Source: Pseudomonas sp. R5(2019) (GTDB lineage Bacteria; Pseudomonadota; Gammaproteobacteria; Pseudomonadales; Pseudomonadaceae). Taken from it: a stretch of 64,000 nucleotides of DNA. Position 1 is the stretch's first letter, and the number at the start of each line of letters is the position of its first letter. Where the stretch lies: contig NZ_JAAAMT010000008.1 of NCBI RefSeq assembly GCF_009905435.1, forward strand, positions 1 to 64,000, given 5' to 3'. Below the pieces are notes generated by a model. That model saw only the letters and a program-made list of their open reading frames with translations. It was not told where the DNA came from and searched no databases. Shown here one piece after another: positions 43,507-54,216 of the stretch. The position numbers were made by a program, and so were the translations under genes.

Positions 43507-44435
43507 TGGCTATTTTGGTTGTTGCTGAACATTCAAATGCCGGGTTGGCCTCTTCCACGCTCAACACCGTGGCTGCTGCAGGCAAGATCGGTGGCGAAAT
43601 TCATGTGCTGGTGGCCGGCGCCCATGTCGGTGGCGTGGCCGAAGCCGCTGCGAAAATCGCTGGCGTCGCCAAGGTCCTGGTCGCCGATAACGCTGCCTAC
43701 GCCCACCAGCTGCCGGAAAACGTTGCGCCGCTGATCGCAGGGCTTGCGGCGCGTTACAGCCACATCCTCGCGCCAGCCACCTCCAACGGCAAAAATATCC
43801 TGCCGCGCCTGGCCGCCCAGTTGGACGTCGACCAGATCTCCGAGATCATCTCGGTAGAATCGGCCGACACCTTCAAGCGTCCAATCTACGCCGGTAACGC
43901 CATTGCCACCGTGCAATCCACTGCGGCCATCAAGGTCATCACCGTGCGTGCCACCGGCTTCGACGCCGTTGCCGCCGAAGGGGGTTCGGCTGCGATTGAA
44001 GCCGTTGCGGCTGCGCACGACGCAGGCAAGTCGTCCTTCGTCTTTGAGTCGCTGGCCAAGTCCGATCGCCCGGAACTGACCGCTGCCAAGATCGTCGTTT
44101 CCGGCGGTCGCGGCATGCAGAACGGGGACAACTTCAAACACCTGTACGCTCTGGCCGACAAGCTGGGCGCTGCCGTTGGCGCTTCTCGTGCCGCGGTTGA
44201 CGCAGGTTTCGTACCGAACGACATGCAGGTCGGCCAGACTGGCAAGATCGTCGCGCCACAGCTGTACATCGCCGTCGGTATCTCCGGCGCGATCCAGCAC
44301 CTGGCCGGTATGAATGACTCCAAAGTGATCGTGGCGATCAACAAGGATGAAGAGGCACCGATTTTTCAGGTTGCTGATTATGGGCTGGTGGCTGATCTGT
44401 TCGAAGCGCTGCCTGAGTTTGAAAAGTCGCTGTAA
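43506..44435 (+). CDS. etfA: Electron transfer flavoprotein alpha subunit
   Basis: 309 residues from ATG 43506, which overlaps the last base of etf[21 protein letters not shown] and the C-terminal FAD domain [58 protein letters not shown] and [19 protein letters not shown] are classic EtfA. Complete. Last gene of the transporter/ETF operon. Confidence 0.95.
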   Translation: MAILVVAEHSNAGLASSTLNTVAAAGKIGGEIHVLVAGAHVGGVAEAAAKIAGVAKVLVADNAAYAHQLPENVAPLIAGLAARYSHILAPATSNGKNILPRLAAQLDVDQISEIISVESADTFKRPIYAGNAIATVQSTAAIKVITVRATGFDAVAAEGGSAAIEAVAAAHDAGKSSFVFESLAKSDRPELTAAKIVVSGGRGMQNGDNFKHLYALADKLGAAVGASRAAVDAGFVPNDMQVGQTGKIVAPQLYIAVGISGAIQHLAGMNDSKVIVAINKDEEAPIFQVADYGLVADLFEALPEFEKSL

Positions 44436-44586
44436 CTTCCGGTGGATTCAGAAGCCACTCTGAATCCATTCCAGCCTTTGCTCTTCGTTGAGGGAAGACA
44501 TGCTCTCTTGCGTCTTTGTAATGGCGCAGGGGTGTTCTTTGTTGTTCGCTTTATAGACCTTGTCCAATAAATACAAAAAACCATAG

Positions 44587-45822
<1,236 letters not shown>

Positions 45823-45937
45823 CCTTTTATGACTGACGCTCCCGGCAGTGCGCTGATAGTTTCGGCCTCGCATGAAGGTTATGTGTAGAAATAAAATTCG
45901 TGCGATTAAAGTTATCCCTCTCCAGGCTTCCTCGTTT

Positions 45938-45969
45938 GCCCGCTGACTATACGGTCGCGGGCTTTTTTT
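45938..45969 (+). terminator. Rho-independent terminator after the LamB-type porin
   Basis: GCCCGC (45938-45943) and GCGGGC (45957-45962) form a stem with a 13-base loop, followed by seven Ts. A classic intrinsic terminator. Confidence 0.85.
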
Positions 45970-46027
45970 GCTGATAAAACCTGTGTCTGAGGTTAAGTTC
46001 CATGTGAGTTCTGTCAGCGAATGGTTT

Positions 46028-46639
46028 ATGTTGATCGTGGTGGGGAATGTGAGCGCAGAAATATTAAGATGCAAGCAGATACGCCAAGTGGCGCTATCGC
46101 TTTTCGTTAATCAGGGCTATCAAGCTGTCAGCTTGCGTAAGCTGGCGGGTGAGGTGGGTATCCAAACGGGATCTCTTTATAACCACATAGAGAGTAAGCA
46201 GTGTTTGCTGTATGAGCTGATCGAGCGCCATGAAGCAGGATTGCTCCGGGCGTTAAAGACGGGGTTTTCATCTGTCGATCCTGTCGCAAGTTTGAAAAAT
46301 TTTGTCGCTGACTATCTTGGTTTTGTTTTTGGGGATTTACAGGGTTTGATCTTGTGTCAGCGTGAGTGGGGTTTGTTAAGTGATCAGCAGCAACATTATA
46401 TTCTGGCGCTTAGAAGAAGCCAGCAGAGTGTTCTGTCAAAAATCATATCTGACGGAAAGGATCAGAAGATTTTTGCAGTCGTTTCCTTGGATTCAGTTGT
46501 GCAAGCGATCATTTCAATGCTTAGTGGTGTATCAGTATGGTACAGCCCGAATGTGACCTGCGATCACAGTGTGGTGATTTCTCACTATCAAACTATGGTT
46601 TGCAATTTGGTTAGGGAAACTCCGAACAACTTGCGTTGA
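46028..46639 (+). CDS. TetR-family regulator, AT-rich
   Basis: 203 residues from ATG 46028; alternatives are GTG 46049 (after GGTGGGGA) and TTG 45968. AEILRCKQIRQVALSLFVNQ, VSLRKLAGEVGIQTGSLYNH and IESKQCLLYELIERHE form the helix-turn-helix and start of the ligand domain. The sequence is notably more AT-rich than the surrounding genes, suggesting acquisition. It directly follows the porin terminator and precedes an IS5-type transposase remnant. Its target is unknown; the porin is the nearest candidate. Confidence 0.8.
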   Translation: MLIVVGNVSAEILRCKQIRQVALSLFVNQGYQAVSLRKLAGEVGIQTGSLYNHIESKQCLLYELIERHEAGLLRALKTGFSSVDPVASLKNFVADYLGFVFGDLQGLILCQREWGLLSDQQQHYILALRRSQQSVLSKIISDGKDQKIFAVVSLDSVVQAIISMLSGVSVWYSPNVTCDHSVVISHYQTMVCNLVRETPNNLR

Positions 46640-46724
46640 ATGCGCTCCAGCCGAAATGGCAACCATTCTCAGTGCAAAAGTGGTCGTCGATACAAGAATT
46701 CGGACTTTCAGCCCGTTTCCGTTT

Positions 46725-46931
46725 CTACTGGCGCAACTCGCCTATACCCATCAATTGCTTTCGAGCCATCCACAGGTTCAACAGGGCAAACAGCGTGGTC
46801 AGTGGTACGGTATTTTTCATCAGTCCGCGAAAGCGCACTTTCACATAGCCAAACTGGCGCTTGATCACCCGAAATGGATGCTCGACCTTGGCCGGCGCCT
46901 GGGCTTTGAGGTACTCGAGTCTGATGAACAA
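46725..46931 (-). mobile_element. IS5-type transposase remnant (C-terminal part)
   Basis: The minus strand reads KVEHPFRVIKRQFGYVKVRF, RGLMKNTVPLTTLFALLNLW and MARKQLMGIGELRQ, the last ~65 residues of an IS5-family DDE transposase, with the glutamate-containing KVEHPFR box. The remainder of the gene is absent. A 5'-proximal half of a similar transposase occurs at 55331-55659 on the opposite strand. Confidence 0.8.
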
Positions 46932-47071
46932 GCAACGTCATTGCTTTTCAGCTGAATCCAAATACAAAGCCGCCCAGCCTGTTACTCATCAAGGTTACAG
47001 CCCTATCAAAGCCTCGCGCTTCGTACAGAACCTATGTCCTGCCGCCCTGCACGGAGCGGCAGGCAAGGAAG

Positions 47072-48397
47072 TCAGAACAGTGACAAGGTGTAGCTGACGA
47101 TCAGGCGATTCTGGTCTTGATGGGGGTCAATCTGCGAGCGCAGCGCGCCGTAGCGCCAGCCGAAACCGACGCCCTTGAAGGTGCCGTCCTGGATCACATA
47201 ATCCAGCGCCAGGTCACGCTCCCATTCACCCTTGTCACCGCCGACGGCGGTTTTGATGTCGTCGCCCTTGAGATAGACCATCGACGCGCGCAGGCCGGGC
47301 ACGCCCAACGCAGCGAAGTCATAAGCGTACTGGCCGAACCGGGTACGTTCGCCGGCGCGGGTGAAGCTGGCAAGCATACGGTCGGTAAACAGATAGACAC
47401 TGCTGCCCGCAGCCCCCTTGCCCGGCAAGGTACCCTGATTGAGTTGCACGAAATTGCTGTCGTCGGAAACGCTTTGGTAACCGCCGGTCAGCGCATGGCC
47501 ACCGAGGGTATAGGTGAACATCGCGCTCCAGGTGCGGTTGTCGATCTCACCGGAACTATTGCGGGTATAGCCACCGACCCGGTAGCCCTCTGCACGTCCG
47601 CTGGCACTGCCGTTAGCGCCGCTGGAGTCGGTGTCGAAGTAGCGCAGGTCGGTCTTGAACGACTGGCCTTTGCCCAAGGCCAGTACATGCTGCAAGCCGA
47701 AGAACTGCTGGGTGTAGTAGTCCTCGAGGTTGGCCACGTAGTACTGGACGATCAGATCCTTGGTGACTTTGTAGTCAGCCCCGGCGAACACGAAATCATT
47801 GCTCTGGCGGGTTGCGCCATTGACCGCCAAGCCCGTGCGATCAGTGGAGGCGCGCCCGGTGGCTTGATCCAGGCGGCCAGCGGTCAAGGTCAGGTTGTCG
47901 ATATCGTTGCTGGTGACTTGCCCACCCTGGAACGTCTGCGGCAGCAGGCGACCGTCGTTTGACACCAGGATCGGCAATTTCGGCTGCAGTGTACCCAGGC
48001 GGGCCTCGGTACTGCCCAGGCGCGCCTTGCCGGTCAGGCCCAAGCGGCTCCACTGGTCGGCGGCACCCGTGCCGTCATCCGGAATCATGGAGCTGCCGCG
48101 ATGGTTGCCAGCTCCACTGTTTAGCGTCACGCCCTGAAAAGCCAGAGCATCCACGCCGAAACCCAGCGTCCCGGCGGTGAAACCCGAGGTGTAATTGAGC
48201 ATGAACCCTTGGGCCCATTCCTCGGTTTTGCTCTGTCCGGCAGGACCGGGCCGGTCGCGATAATCATTGTTGAAGTACAGGTTGCGCAAGGCCAGATTGG
48301 CATGGCTACCTTCGATGAAATCTGCGCGCGCGGCCTGGCCGACGGAGCTGGTCAAGGCGCCCAGGACCAGGCATTTCAGGGTTGAGGGTTTATTCAT
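47072..48397 (-). CDS. OprD-family outer-membrane porin
   Basis: 441 residues from ATG 48397 (GGAAACCTTTGCC upstream). A signal peptide MNKPSTLKCLVLGALTSSVG…ARA precedes FIEGSHANLALRNLYFNNDY, the hallmark OprD N-terminus. KTEEWAQGFMLNYTSGFTAG, GRLLPQTFQGG and the terminal strand NRLIVSYTLSLF are also OprD-like. The group takes up small carboxylates and amino acids. It is the distal gene of a minus-strand acid-catabolism block. A 12-T tract lies in its leader (48429-48440). Confidence 0.92.
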   Translation of the reverse strand: MNKPSTLKCLVLGALTSSVGQAARADFIEGSHANLALRNLYFNNDYRDRPGPAGQSKTEEWAQGFMLNYTSGFTAGTLGFGVDALAFQGVTLNSGAGNHRGSSMIPDDGTGAADQWSRLGLTGKARLGSTEARLGTLQPKLPILVSNDGRLLPQTFQGGQVTSNDIDNLTLTAGRLDQATGRASTDRTGLAVNGATRQSNDFVFAGADYKVTKDLIVQYYVANLEDYYTQQFFGLQHVLALGKGQSFKTDLRYFDTDSSGANGSASGRAEGYRVGGYTRNSSGEIDNRTWSAMFTYTLGGHALTGGYQSVSDDSNFVQLNQGTLPGKGAAGSSVYLFTDRMLASFTRAGERTRFGQYAYDFAALGVPGLRASMVYLKGDDIKTAVGGDKGEWERDLALDYVIQDGTFKGVGFGWRYGALRSQIDPHQDQNRLIVSYTLSLF

Positions 48398-48493
48398 GGC
48401 AAAGGTTTCCCGTGGGCGCTTGCACGCCTTTTTTTTTTTTAGGTTCAAGGGTGTTGTGGCAGTACGGTGGACGGCTGCGGCTGCGGCTGCGGA

Positions 48494-48832
48494 TCAATAG
48501 CGCGTCGCAATGGAGGCGACTCCGGTGACACAGGCTATCAGCGTGACGACCGTCGCAGCTGCGATTGCAATGGCAGGCGGCGCAATCACTGCTTGAGCGC
48601 TCAACAATTGCCGGCGACGCCACGCGCCATAGAGAACGGCGGCTCCCGACGCGACCAGCAGCGCGAATGCCAAGAGGGTGATTGGCACCTCCTGGTTCAC
48701 CCAGCCCGAGCGCAGCGCCAGCAAGGCGTTGGCCAAGACTGCCCATCCGGTTCGGCTCCACGACAGCGCTGTGCGTTCAGCCTGCAACCCCGGGTCTCTA
48801 GGCCGCTGCAATTGAACGTCCTGTTGAATCAC
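48494..48832 (-). CDS. DUF202 membrane protein
   Basis: 112 residues from GTG 48832, which overlaps the previous stop as GTGA; another GTG at 48850 is in frame. QAERTALSWSRTGWAVLANA is the DUF202 signature, followed by three hydrophobic helices (PITLLAFALLVASGAAVLYG; AIAIAAATVVTLIACVTGVA). Function of the family is unknown. It is translationally coupled to a longer DUF202 gene. Confidence 0.82.
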   Translation of the reverse strand: MIQQDVQLQRPRDPGLQAERTALSWSRTGWAVLANALLALRSGWVNQEVPITLLAFALLVASGAAVLYGAWRRRQLLSAQAVIAPPAIAIAAATVVTLIACVTGVASIATRY

Positions 48833-49188
48833 GCGAGTTTCACCACCCACAACAGCACAATCGCAGCCGCGATACCCAGCGTGGCCGTCGCGATCAGCGG
48901 GATGGCCATCGTCGCGGGCAAGCGGCGTGAGTGGCGCATTGCGATTTCGTTGGCGCGCCAGCGCACATAGGCCATTGTGCAGAGCAGCGCCGCAAGCATG
49001 CCAAAGACGATGGCAAGGCTCATGACAATGCTATGCGGACCGAGTTTGGTGGAGAACTGATCGAGCACAACACCCCCGGCCAATAGGCCAAGGGCCGTGC
49101 GAATCCAGGCCAGGAAGGTACGCTCATTGGCCAGCGAGAACCGGTAATCCGGCTCCTCACCTTGCTGACGCCATAGCGGTTCGCGCAT
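48829..49188 (-). CDS. DUF202/YidH-type membrane protein
   Basis: 119 residues from ATG 49188, preceded by AAGGAG; the frame extends a little to 49206. FSLANERTFLAWIRTALGLL is the YidH/DUF202 box, and three membrane helices follow. Paired DUF202 genes are common in proteobacteria but of unknown role. Here they lie between the OprD and MFS genes of the acid-catabolism block, in the same direction. Confidence 0.88.
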   Translation of the reverse strand: MREPLWRQQGEEPDYRFSLANERTFLAWIRTALGLLAGGVVLDQFSTKLGPHSIVMSLAIVFGMLAALLCTMAYVRWRANEIAMRHSRRLPATMAIPLIATATLGIAAAIVLLWVVKLA

Positions 49189-49274
49189 CACATACTCCTT
49201 ATTCAAGGGTTCCGGGGATGGGACCGTGATCGCAGAATGCAGACTCCGGCGATCACGGAAACTTGGCTCCAGGC

Positions 49275-50606
49275 TTACTCCCCTGCCGGTACCTTGCGTG
49301 CCGGAATGGCAATCAATATGACCAGAGCGCCGATCAAGGTGATTGCCCCCAGGATCCCTAGCCCTGCATAAATGCTGCCCGTACTGGACTTCATCACGCC
49401 CACCAGGGTCGGGCTCACAAATGCCCCGATGCCTCCCAGACTGGTAATCAAGGCGATGCCGCTGGCTTTGGTATTACCGGTCAGGAAAGTGGCTGGAATG
49501 GTCCAGAACACCACAAAGCCTCCGTACGATGCCGCGGCTGCAATTGAAAGCAGCGTAATGGCAAATGTTATGTTGTGAGCGATCAGTGGCAACAGTGCAA
49601 AGCACAGAGCGATGACCGCGCCGCACGCTACAAGGTGCCAGCGCCGCTCCATCTTGATATCAGAGCTGTATCCCACGATATAGGTACCCGCCGCGCCGGC
49701 CAAAAACACCACGCTGGACAGTAACCCGACCTCAACCAAATCCTTCACGCCGACATCTCTGATGATGGTGGGCGCCCAGAAGCCTATGGCGTTGAACGAC
49801 ACCAGTACGCAGAAGTAACCGACCATCCCGACGTAGAGTTTGGGGTTGCGCAACGCTTCGCGTAGGCCGTGGTCTTTGCCCTTGGGTCCGCCCTTTTCCT
49901 CGGCTGCCAGGTCGCCCAGCACGATCGCCTTTTCGCGCTCGCTGAGCCAGGTCGCATCGCGGGGCTGGTCACACAGGAAATAGAACGCGACGACACCCAG
50001 GATAACTGCCGGCAGGCCTTCGAGCAGGAACAGCCATTGCCAACCGCGCAGGCCATACATGTCGGCCATGTTGACCATGATCCAGGTGGACAGCGGTCCG
50101 CCAATGATGCCGGCGGTGGCGGCCCCCATCATGAAGAAGCCGGTCACACGGCCCCGGCGCGCGGCCGGAAACCAATAGGTCAAATACAAGATGACGCCCG
50201 GAAAGAAGCCCGCTTCAGCGGCCCCCAGGAAAAACCGCATGATGTAAAACTGCAGAGGCGTGTTCACGAACATCATGGCGCTGGAGATCGAGCCCCAGAG
50301 GATCATGATGCGCAACAACGTACGGCGTACGCCGATACGTTGCATCCAGAGGTTGCTTGGGACTTCAAACAACACGTAACCAATGAAGAAAAGTCCCGCG
50401 CCCAATCCGTAGGCGGCCTCGGAAAAGCCCAGGTCGCTCATGAATTGAAGCTTGGCGAAACTGATATTGGCACGGTCAAGATAGGAAACGATGTAGCAGA
50501 TAATGAGAAACGGCATGAGCCGAAGCGTCAGCTTTCGATATGTCCGCTCAACCTCGTCGGACGAATACTGCTCTACAAAAGCGGGGTGCTGTTGAGTGAT
50601 ATTCAT
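49275..50606 (-). CDS. MFS anion:cation symporter (ACS/phthalate-tartrate type)
   Basis: 443 residues from ATG 50606. The N-terminus RKLTLRLMPFLIICYIVSYL, DRANISFAKLQFMSDLGFSE and GLFFIGYVLFEVPSNLWMQR are the ACS-family pattern, with twelve predicted helices. Family members import organic acid anions such as phthalate, tartrate, glucarate and related acids. It is next to an ADP-forming acyl-CoA synthetase and acyl-CoA dehydrogenase, which would activate and oxidise the imported acid. Confidence 0.93.
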   Translation of the reverse strand: MNITQQHPAFVEQYSSDEVERTYRKLTLRLMPFLIICYIVSYLDRANISFAKLQFMSDLGFSEAAYGLGAGLFFIGYVLFEVPSNLWMQRIGVRRTLLRIMILWGSISSAMMFVNTPLQFYIMRFFLGAAEAGFFPGVILYLTYWFPAARRGRVTGFFMMGAATAGIIGGPLSTWIMVNMADMYGLRGWQWLFLLEGLPAVILGVVAFYFLCDQPRDATWLSEREKAIVLGDLAAEEKGGPKGKDHGLREALRNPKLYVGMVGYFCVLVSFNAIGFWAPTIIRDVGVKDLVEVGLLSSVVFLAGAAGTYIVGYSSDIKMERRWHLVACGAVIALCFALLPLIAHNITFAITLLSIAAAASYGGFVVFWTIPATFLTGNTKASGIALITSLGGIGAFVSPTLVGVMKSSTGSIYAGLGILGAITLIGALVILIAIPARKVPAGE

Positions 50607-50694
50607 GTGACCCTCGTTGACTGCAAGTGTGAAGTCGATACAAAGGAGCGGCCAAAGTGATTGACCGCCAGAATTCCAGGCATGTGTGGCGTCA

Positions 50695-52869
50695 TTAATT
50701 GACGCAGGCATCCCCGCTCGCAAGGTGACGCTCGACAAGCACCACGCTGCCATTCGAGAACGGCTTCGCGAGCGCATCCCCTGCTCTCACCCCTTTTCCA
50801 GTTTTCAGCACGAACAGCGGATTGATATCGAATTCCTGCACGACCTCACGCAGGTCGATTGCCATCGCCGACAAGCGCATCAAGGTATCGATCACTGCGC
50901 TCAAATCGGCCTTGGGACGCCCGCGAGCGCCATCCAGAATCGGGAACGAACGCAACTCACGCACCATCGACTCCGCTTCGGATCGGGTGATCGGTGCCAG
51001 ACGGAAACTGACGTCCTTCATCACCTCGGCGAAAATACCCCCAAAGCCCACCATCACTGCCGGACCGAACAATGGATCGTTGTTGATACCCAGGATCAAT
51101 TCGGTCCCACCGCTGACCATTTCCTGCACCAGTACGCCATCCAGCACCGCATCCGGGGCATAGGCCCGTGCGTTGCGGATGATTTCATCGAACGCTGTCT
51201 CTACGGCGGCGGCACCCTGCACACCGACGCGAACGCCTCCGGCTTCAGTTTTGTGAGGAATGTCAGACGACTGGATCTTCAGGACCACCGGCATGTTCAT
51301 GGCCGAGGCTATGCAGGACGCATCAAAGGCGTCGGTCGCAAGCGTCTCTTGTGTGACGCCGATGCCGTAGGCATGCAGTACCTTCTTGGCCTCGAACTCC
51401 GTCAGGTCAGTGCTGCGACCCCGCATTAACTGGCGCATCTCGGGACGAGCCAGCACCAGCGCCTCCTCGATCAACACGTGCGCCACACGGCCGCGCGCCT
51501 CAGCAAAGGCCCACAACGCACTGGCGCCACGGGCACAGCGGACCGGGGACTGGTAGCGCGGGATGCCAGCGGCATCGAGAATGTCATACGCCTCCTGGAC
51601 AGTGGCAGGATCAGCGTTCCAGGCGACGAGCACCGGAATGCCGCGCTCGTTGGAGATACGCACAATTTCGTTAGCCAGCTCGGTCGCCAACTTGCCGCTG
51701 GCCGCCGCCAAGGCGAGCCCGATCATGTCTACGTTCGGATCATCGGCCAGATTTTCCAGGGTCACCCGAAGCAGGCTGGCGTCGGTGAGTAGACTCGCCG
51801 TCACATCCAACGGATTGGCGACCGCCGCGAATGAAGGAAGGACCTCCTTGAGCGCGGTCATGGTAGCCGGGTCTAGCTCGGGCAGCTCCAGGCCGCCGGC
51901 AGCAGCCCCATCCGCCATGGCAATACCGGCGCCGCCGGAGATCGTGACTATGGCCAGACGATTACCCTTGGGCAAATGTCCGGGCAGCAGGGCCTTGGCG
52001 CAGTCGGCCAGATCGCCCACATCGTGGACTTCGATAATTCCGCTTTGCCGGAACGCGGCGCGATACAGTGCCATGGATCCGCCCAGATTGGCAGTGTGCG
52101 ACGCAGCAGCCCTGGCTCCGGCTTCCGAGGTGCCGACCTTCCAGACCAGCATCGGCTTGCCGGCGCCCAGCGCGCGACGACCGATCGACAGCAAGCGGTG
52201 TGCATCCTGGAACCCCTCCACGTAACCGGCGATCACCCGGGTTTCGGGATCGTCGATCATGGCATCCATGAAGTCCAGCGAGGTGGTCACGGATTCGTTG
52301 CCAGTAGAGACGTAGTGCCTGAAGCCGATACCTTCCTGGCTGGCCAGCATCACGATCGAGTTGCCGAAGGCGCCACTCTGCGAGGTGAGGCTCAAATGGC
52401 CTTTAGGGTAGGTCAACCCATAGGGCGCACCGAAGCCGACATGGATACCCTCACTGATGTTCATGTAACCCTGGCAGTTCGGACCGATCACTTGCATGCC
52501 GAACGACCGCGCAATGGCTGTGATGTTGCGTTGTGCCTCAGCACCCTCCTCACCGGCCTCGGCAAAACCGGAGGACAGAATGACAGCAAATCGGCAGCCC
52601 TTCTTCCCCAGCTCGGTCAGCGCATCGGGCACACGTTTGGCCCCGACCGCAATCACGGCGACGTCGGGAGCGACCGGGAGCGATGCAACATCGGGGTAGC
52701 AGGCATAACCGGCCACCTCATCGTAGCGCGGATTGACGGGCAGAATCTGGCCGCCAAAGCCCTTGGCCTTGAGGTGGGCAATGGGTTGCCCGCTGATGGA
52801 AGCAAGATCCTGGGAGGCGCCGATCACGGCGATGGAACGCGGTTTGAAGAACAAATCGAAAGTAGACAT
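50695..52869 (-). CDS. ADP-forming acyl-CoA synthetase (acetyl-CoA synthetase/Pat-like architecture)
   Basis: 724 residues from ATG 52869 (AGGAAGTCGTC). The order is a CoA-binding domain (FFKPRSIAVIGASQDLASIS), succinyl-CoA ligase-like domains (SLTSQSGAFGNSIVMLASQE; RAAASHTANLGGSMALYRAA) and a C-terminal ATP-grasp domain (KKVLHAYGIGVTQETLATDA; SSDIPHKTEAGGVRVGV; VQEMVSGGTELILGINNDPL). There is no GNAT domain, so it is a synthetase rather than a protein acetyltransferase. Second gene of the unit beginning with the acyl-CoA dehydrogenase at 54064. Confidence 0.9.
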   Translation of the reverse strand: MSTFDLFFKPRSIAVIGASQDLASISGQPIAHLKAKGFGGQILPVNPRYDEVAGYACYPDVASLPVAPDVAVIAVGAKRVPDALTELGKKGCRFAVILSSGFAEAGEEGAEAQRNITAIARSFGMQVIGPNCQGYMNISEGIHVGFGAPYGLTYPKGHLSLTSQSGAFGNSIVMLASQEGIGFRHYVSTGNESVTTSLDFMDAMIDDPETRVIAGYVEGFQDAHRLLSIGRRALGAGKPMLVWKVGTSEAGARAAASHTANLGGSMALYRAAFRQSGIIEVHDVGDLADCAKALLPGHLPKGNRLAIVTISGGAGIAMADGAAAGGLELPELDPATMTALKEVLPSFAAVANPLDVTASLLTDASLLRVTLENLADDPNVDMIGLALAAASGKLATELANEIVRISNERGIPVLVAWNADPATVQEAYDILDAAGIPRYQSPVRCARGASALWAFAEARGRVAHVLIEEALVLARPEMRQLMRGRSTDLTEFEAKKVLHAYGIGVTQETLATDAFDASCIASAMNMPVVLKIQSSDIPHKTEAGGVRVGVQGAAAVETAFDEIIRNARAYAPDAVLDGVLVQEMVSGGTELILGINNDPLFGPAVMVGFGGIFAEVMKDVSFRLAPITRSEAESMVRELRSFPILDGARGRPKADLSAVIDTLMRLSAMAIDLREVVQEFDINPLFVLKTGKGVRAGDALAKPFSNGSVVLVERHLASGDACVN

Positions 52870-52909
52870 GACGACTTCCTGCATCAGAGGAGAATGGCCT
52901 GCGTTCGCC

Positions 52910-54064
52910 TTAGCGATGGGCGGCAAGTACATGCTTGGCGATGTTGAGCTGGTGGATTTGACTGGTCCCCTCGTAGAGGCGAAACAGTCGGACATCCCGA
53001 TACCAGCGCTCAATAGACGCATAGTCGGCGACGTATCCAGCTCCGCCGAACATCTGCACGCAGCGATCGGCGACACGCCCGCACATCTCGGTGGCGAAGT
53101 ACTTGCACATCGAAGCTTCCAGCACCACATCCTCGCCGCGATCGCGCTTGCGGGCGGTCTCGAGAATCATGGAGCGTGCGGCGAATATCTCGGTCTGGCA
53201 GTCGGCGATCATGGCCTGGACCAACTGGAAGTTCGCGACCGGCTGGCCAAACTGGGCACGTTTCGTCGTGTGCTCGATGGCCATCTCCAACATACGCATG
53301 GCAGGTCCAGTGGACAGGGCCGCCAGATGGATACGTTGCTTGTTCAGGGTCTTCATCACGGTCTTGAAACCGTTGCCTTCGACACCGCCGATCAGATTGG
53401 CCGCCGGGACCCGGCATTCATTGAAGTAAACCTCGCCGACGGGCGAACCTGCCTGCCCCATCTTGCGGTAGGGCTCGCCAGTGGAAAGCCCAGGCATGCT
53501 GCGCTCGACGATAAATGCCGACACGCCTTTGGCGCCCTTGCTCCCCGGCTCGGTCCGGGCGGTGACCGTGAACACATCGGCAATTGGGCCATTGGTGATG
53601 TAGCACTTCTCGCCATTGAGGATGTAGCTATCACCGTCACGCCGGGCGGTGGTTTGCACGTTGGTCGCTTCGGATCCTGCCTCTGGTTCGGTAACCGCCA
53701 GGCAGCCGGTCCATTCACCGCTGGCCAAACGCGGCAGATAAGACTGTTTCTGCTCTTCAGTGCCGTCAACGACAATCCCTTCGGAGCCGATACCGGTATT
53801 GGTGCCGACACGGGCACGCACCGCCACTGAACTTTGGGACAGCTCGAATGCGCCCAGCACCAGCTCTTCGGTGGTCAAACCTGCACCGCCGTAGGTTTCA
53901 GGGATGCTCCAGCCGAAAAAGCCTTTCTCGCGCATTGCCTGCACCAGATCGGCGGGGACTTCATCGAAGCGCTCGATGTCCGCCTCTAGCGGAATCGCCT
54001 GATCGCGCACGAAACGGCGAACTTCACTCAAGAAAGTGTCGAATGCCTGCTGATCGCGTACCAT
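52910..54064 (-). CDS. Acyl-CoA dehydrogenase
   Basis: 384 residues from ATG 54064, after GGAGGCAAAA. LAVTEPEAGSEATNVQTTAR is the signature, YRDVRLFRLYEGTSQIHQLN carries the catalytic glutamate. First gene of the minus-strand acid-catabolism block; 40 bases before the acyl-CoA synthetase. A perfect palindrome TGTTGATCAACA lies 25 bases upstream. Divergent from an IclR regulator. Confidence 0.93.
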   Translation of the reverse strand: MVRDQQAFDTFLSEVRRFVRDQAIPLEADIERFDEVPADLVQAMREKGFFGWSIPETYGGAGLTTEELVLGAFELSQSSVAVRARVGTNTGIGSEGIVVDGTEEQKQSYLPRLASGEWTGCLAVTEPEAGSEATNVQTTARRDGDSYILNGEKCYITNGPIADVFTVTARTEPGSKGAKGVSAFIVERSMPGLSTGEPYRKMGQAGSPVGEVYFNECRVPAANLIGGVEGNGFKTVMKTLNKQRIHLAALSTGPAMRMLEMAIEHTTKRAQFGQPVANFQLVQAMIADCQTEIFAARSMILETARKRDRGEDVVLEASMCKYFATEMCGRVADRCVQMFGGAGYVADYASIERWYRDVRLFRLYEGTSQIHQLNIAKHVLAAHR

Positions 54065-54088
54065 TTTTGCCTCCAGTTTTTTTATATT

Positions 54089-54100
54089 TGTTGATCAACA
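54089..54100. promoter_or_regulatory. Palindrome TGTTGATCAACA, candidate IclR operator
   Basis: A perfect 12-bp palindrome between the divergent acyl-CoA dehydrogenase and IclR genes, 25 bases from the former's start. A related GGTTGTTGAATC occurs nearer the iclR start. Function as an operator is inference from position. Confidence 0.5.
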
Positions 54101-54216
54101 TATGGCGCTGAATACAGCGACCAAGCAAGCACTGTTCTGCTCTGCTGAACACTGTTTGAATAGTTGGAACGCGGATGGCACTATCTATATAGGTTGTTGA
54201 ATCGTGAAGGCGGGCC

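Noticed and set aside
50686..51429. 247-codon plus-strand frame antisense to the acyl-CoA synthetase
   Set aside because: His/Gln-rich shadow; the minus-strand ATP-grasp domain is unambiguous.
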